Of a stretch of DNA of 34,617 nt, positions 32,035-34,617 are shown piece after piece (position 1 is the first letter of the stretch; the number at the start of each line of letters is the position of its first letter). A program made the position numbers and the translations under genes. The DNA is from Ichthyophonus hoferi (taxonomy: Eukaryota; Opisthokonta; Ichthyosporea; Ichthyophonida; Ichthyophonidae): assembly GCA_002751075.1 (NCBI GenBank), contig NAOQ01000338.1, positions 1,774 to 36,390 of the forward strand. Reading direction: 5' to 3'. The notes below the pieces were generated by a model that was not told the DNA's origin, did no database searches, and was given only the letters and a program-made list of their open reading frames with translations.

Positions 32035-33290
32035 CCTTTTGTACTTACTAGAGAGTTCTAGTTAAGCATTGTTCTATTCTAGTCAAGTGCTAAGTGTTGA
32101 TGCACTATGTTGTAGTCACTTCTAACACTAGTGGCGCGGTAATGTGATAACTAATATTACGCTAATATAGTTTGTATGTATAATATCCAAAACAAGTGGT
32201 TTGTGAATTTATAAACATGACTTATGAGTTGGAGAATTAAATTATAGTTGATGTTTGTGATTTAGTTCTTGTATATCACCCTGATGTGATTATTGTAGAA
32301 GAAATTATGCAAAGTTTTTTTAGTTTTTAATGCGTTTATTTTGTGCATAAATTTGATTGTGATAAATGTTTACACACCTGAAATGTTGAATTGGATGGAA
32401 AATTGTAATCTATCAGACGATGAGTAAACCCCAAACGAAAACACGATTGTATTGGTAAATATTCCGCGATGTAAGCATCTTTTGTACTTAGTATCCCAAA
32501 CTAGTGGTTTTTGAATTTATAAACCTGACTTATGAGTTGAGGATTTAAATCGTAGTTGATATTTGTAATTTAGTTCTTGAATATCATATTGATGTGATTA
32601 TTTTAGAAGAAATTATGCAAAGTTTTTTTTATAGGTTTTAATACGTTTATTTTGTGCATAAGTTTGATTGTGATAAATGTTTACACACTCGAAATGTAGA
32701 ATTGGATGGAAAATTGTAATATATCAGACAGTGAGTAAGCCTCAAACGAAAACATGATTGTACTGGTAAGTATTCCGCGATGTAAGCATTCTTTGTAATT
32801 AATGAAGAGTTCTAGTTAAGAATTATGTTTGGTTAATTAAGGTGGACTAGTAATTGCTAATTTCCAAATTTAGTTGAACAATTTTAGTCAATTGCTAAAT
32901 GGTGATGAGCTACGTTGTAGTCACTTCTAACACTAATGATGCAGTAATGTAATAAAATAATATTACGTTAATATAATTAATATGTATATTATCCAAAACA
33001 AGTAAACACAACTTATGCATTGAGGATTTGAATTGTAGTTGATGCTTGTGATCTAGCTCTTGAATATCATTCTAATGTGATTGTTTTTCACACAAGTAAA
33101 GATGGTGATTATACTAGAAGAAATTATGCAACGATTTTTGGGCTTTAACGCGTTTATTTTGTGCATGAATTAGGTGATAAATGTTTACACACCACTGAAA
33201 TGTTGAATTATATAGAAAATTGTAATCTATCAGTGAGTAAACCCCAAACGGAAACGCAATGGTACTGGTAAATATTCCGCAATTAAATCA
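32035..33290 (+). repeat. Tandem array of three related units
   Basis: A core of about 300 bases starts at about 32,184, 32,493 and 32,991. It contains ATCCAAAACAAGT, ACTTATG(A/C)(G/A)TTGAG, GAAGAAATTATGCAA, CGTTTATTTTGTGCAT, GATAAATGTTTACACAC and GGTAA(A/G)TATTCCGC. Units 1 and 3 also carry a leader (AGAGTTCTAGTTAAG ... TTGTAGTCACTTCTAACACT) that unit 2 lacks, giving leader-core, core, leader-core. Non-coding, moderately diverged. Confidence 0.9.
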
Positions 33291-33299
33291 TCAGATATG

Positions 33300-33690
33300 A
33301 TCCATTACTACGGGAGTTTGAATAAAGAGGGAATTCCGCTTTTGTTTCGAGTGAAATTAATCCTCTACTGTGTAGAAACACTTATGGATGATTGATTCTA
33401 TAATATATTACGTTAACAAAAGTAAAAATACATTCTGACACATTTCATAGTATAAATTTAGGTTATCACACTAAACGATCATCATGATCATCCAATTCTA
33501 AGTAGTATATATACTAGCAACGCTGGTACTGTTCACAAGCTAAGCTACGTTACACAACTTTTATAGGGCGAGTATATTTGCCATGTCAATCACATGTCAG
33601 CAGATTTTCTATATTGCTTTACTCTACTAGAATACCTACGTATACGTAGGGTGTAATCACTAACAGGTGCTTTATTACGATGCTAATGAT
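33300..33690. other. Spacer, nothing recognised
   Basis: AT-rich DNA between the tandem array and the right-hand cluster of repeats; no coding signal or repeat match seen. Confidence 0.45.
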
Positions 33691-34350
33691 AACTATTACT
33701 GGCTGTTTAATGCTAATAGCTCTCTGACTCCTGGATCTGGGCGTTGATTAATGAATACAAACTCAAGAGCCAGTAGACGTTAGAATAAACATACCATAAT
33801 TATAGAATACAGATCAAGTATTTTCTAACCATTAAGATAAAGTATATATAGTATATTCCATAGTCACATATAGTATATCCTGTAATAAAACATAGGATAT
33901 CCCATCGTAATTAAGATCTTTTCTTACATACTCAATCATAATCTCCGATTTACTTAATCTAATTAAGCACATACCAATTCAATCGATATTATTTAATTAT
34001 TAATGGGGTATTTTCAGTGACTTATTCACAGGCTTCAGGGGTTCCAATTGAATGTTGTGTAATAGTTGCTCCTGGGCGGCTAGCGGTCTCATAATAGCAT
34101 GTAGCATATCCCATAGTAACATATATATATATAATACAAAACTTCGTTTTATAACGATTGAGACGTCATTACCCGTGTTTATTATTGGTTATTTCAGTTC
34201 CTCTTATCCTTTCTGCAACATTTGTTTCACGGGTGTCCTAGCGGTGTTCCTCAATGTCAACGAGCCTTTCTTTTTCTTTTGGGGCTCTCTAACGTTTTAG
34301 CCGATGTGGGAGAATAATGCAAGATCGTTAACTCCGACATAGCTAGGCCG
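33691..34350 (+). repeat. Composite repeat: B end, A start, nested insert, A middle, inverted A end
   Basis: 33,715-33,795 resembles the end of B (CTCTCTGACTCCTGGATCTG, AGACGTTAGAATAAAC). A's start follows (ATTATAGAATACAGATCAAG, 33,808-33,850). An insert of about 250 bases lies between imperfect direct repeats at 33,852-33,872 and 34,105-34,125 (CATAGT-ACATATA core) and contains a piece of C module b (34,017-34,065). A resumes at about 34,130 (TTTATAACGATTGAGACGTC). An inverted A end (CAAGATCGTTAACTCCGACA) lies at about 34,296-34,350. Confidence 0.6.
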
Positions 34351-34365
34351 ACTGGTTGATCATGA

Positions 34366-34617
34366 AGGAATTGGTCTGATATTAGATATTGCAGTTCTCA
34401 TGATCATAAGGAGAGGTGTTCAATTTGCAAAGGAACATTTCTGGAAGGCTGTAAAGTACCTTTTCACAAAGTATTAGAGTTCGTGTATTGCTGGAGTGAG
34501 AATCAAAGCTCGTGTGCATTGATGATTAAAGAGTTGGATATTAGTAGGCCTATTGTCGTGGAGCTCAATGTTAAGCTGAGGGATGTCATCTTGGTTTACA
34601 GAAAATTGTGCTCTTTT
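34366..34617 (+). CDS. Merlin-type (IS1595/ISXO2-like) DNA transposase, N-terminal part, runs off right edge
   Basis: An 84-codon open frame reaches the window edge. It reads W..IRYC...HKERC.ICKGTFLEGCKVPFHKVLEFVYCWSENQ...MIKELDISRPIVVELNVKLRDV (intervening residues omitted). This is the layout of Merlin/IS1595-family transposases: a small Cys/His zinc-ribbon-like part, then a (K/R)-G-(S/T)-F-(F/L)-x-G-x-K-(L/V)-(P/S) block, then a helix-turn-helix-like stretch ending in S-x-x-V-V-x-x-x-x-x-x-R-(D/E)-V. Family knowledge says such enzymes cut and paste the element using a DDE/D catalytic domain, which would lie outside the window. No in-frame ATG is visible before a stop just upstream, so the start may be upstream in another exon, or the copy is 5'-truncated. 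The E-L-N-V where many relatives have D-W suggests some decay. Confidence 0.65.

Noticed and set aside
32035-33290. CRISPR-like or LTR-pair explanation for the repeats
   Set aside because: Units are about 300-800 bases, directly tandem, diverged and without spacers or an internal coding region; the genome is eukaryotic.

Overview
The window is eukaryotic and almost certainly metazoan. It is AT-rich, with long gene-poor stretches full of decayed repeats. It holds two complete spliced genes on the minus strand with GT-AG introns of about 90-790 bases. The SEC23 protein aligns with animal SEC23 nearly end to end, and a Ras-like GTPase with a long N-terminal extension sits beside it. Compact exons, short introns and low GC would fit an early-branching animal such as a sponge, but that is only an inference; no rRNA or mitochondrial marker is present to settle it.

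Layout. 1-268: first coding exon (minus) of an unrecognised gene that runs off the left edge. 269-11,400: no convincing host gene. This stretch carries a modular family of dispersed repeats (called A, B and C here) in direct, inverted and internally deleted copies, and an assembly gap (10,723-10,994) whose two flanks carry the same sequence. 11,409-13,869: a 5-exon, 500-residue divergent Ras-family GTPase (minus). 13,870-17,800: intergenic, nothing recognised. 17,942-26,394: a complete 16-exon SEC23 gene (minus), 762 residues, the Sar1 GTPase-activating subunit of the COPII inner coat; its introns hold microsatellites, a minisatellite and small tandem duplications, one of which copied the start of exon 6. 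26,395-34,617: repeats again, including a roughly 490-base inverted repeat, a broken Ty1/copia-type reverse-transcriptase fossil, a three-copy tandem array and, at the right edge, the N-terminal part of a Merlin (IS1595/ISXO2-like) DNA transposase that continues outside the window.

The three genes are all on the minus strand but are far apart and spliced separately; nothing suggests a shared operon or pathway. SEC23 acts in ER export. The GTPase probably signals at a membrane, judging from its basic tail. The most unusual host observations are the GTPase's substitutions at Ras positions 12, 61 and 116, together with three RRAS sites, and the exon-derived echoes in SEC23 introns. I did not find evidence for a clearly new multi-gene system.
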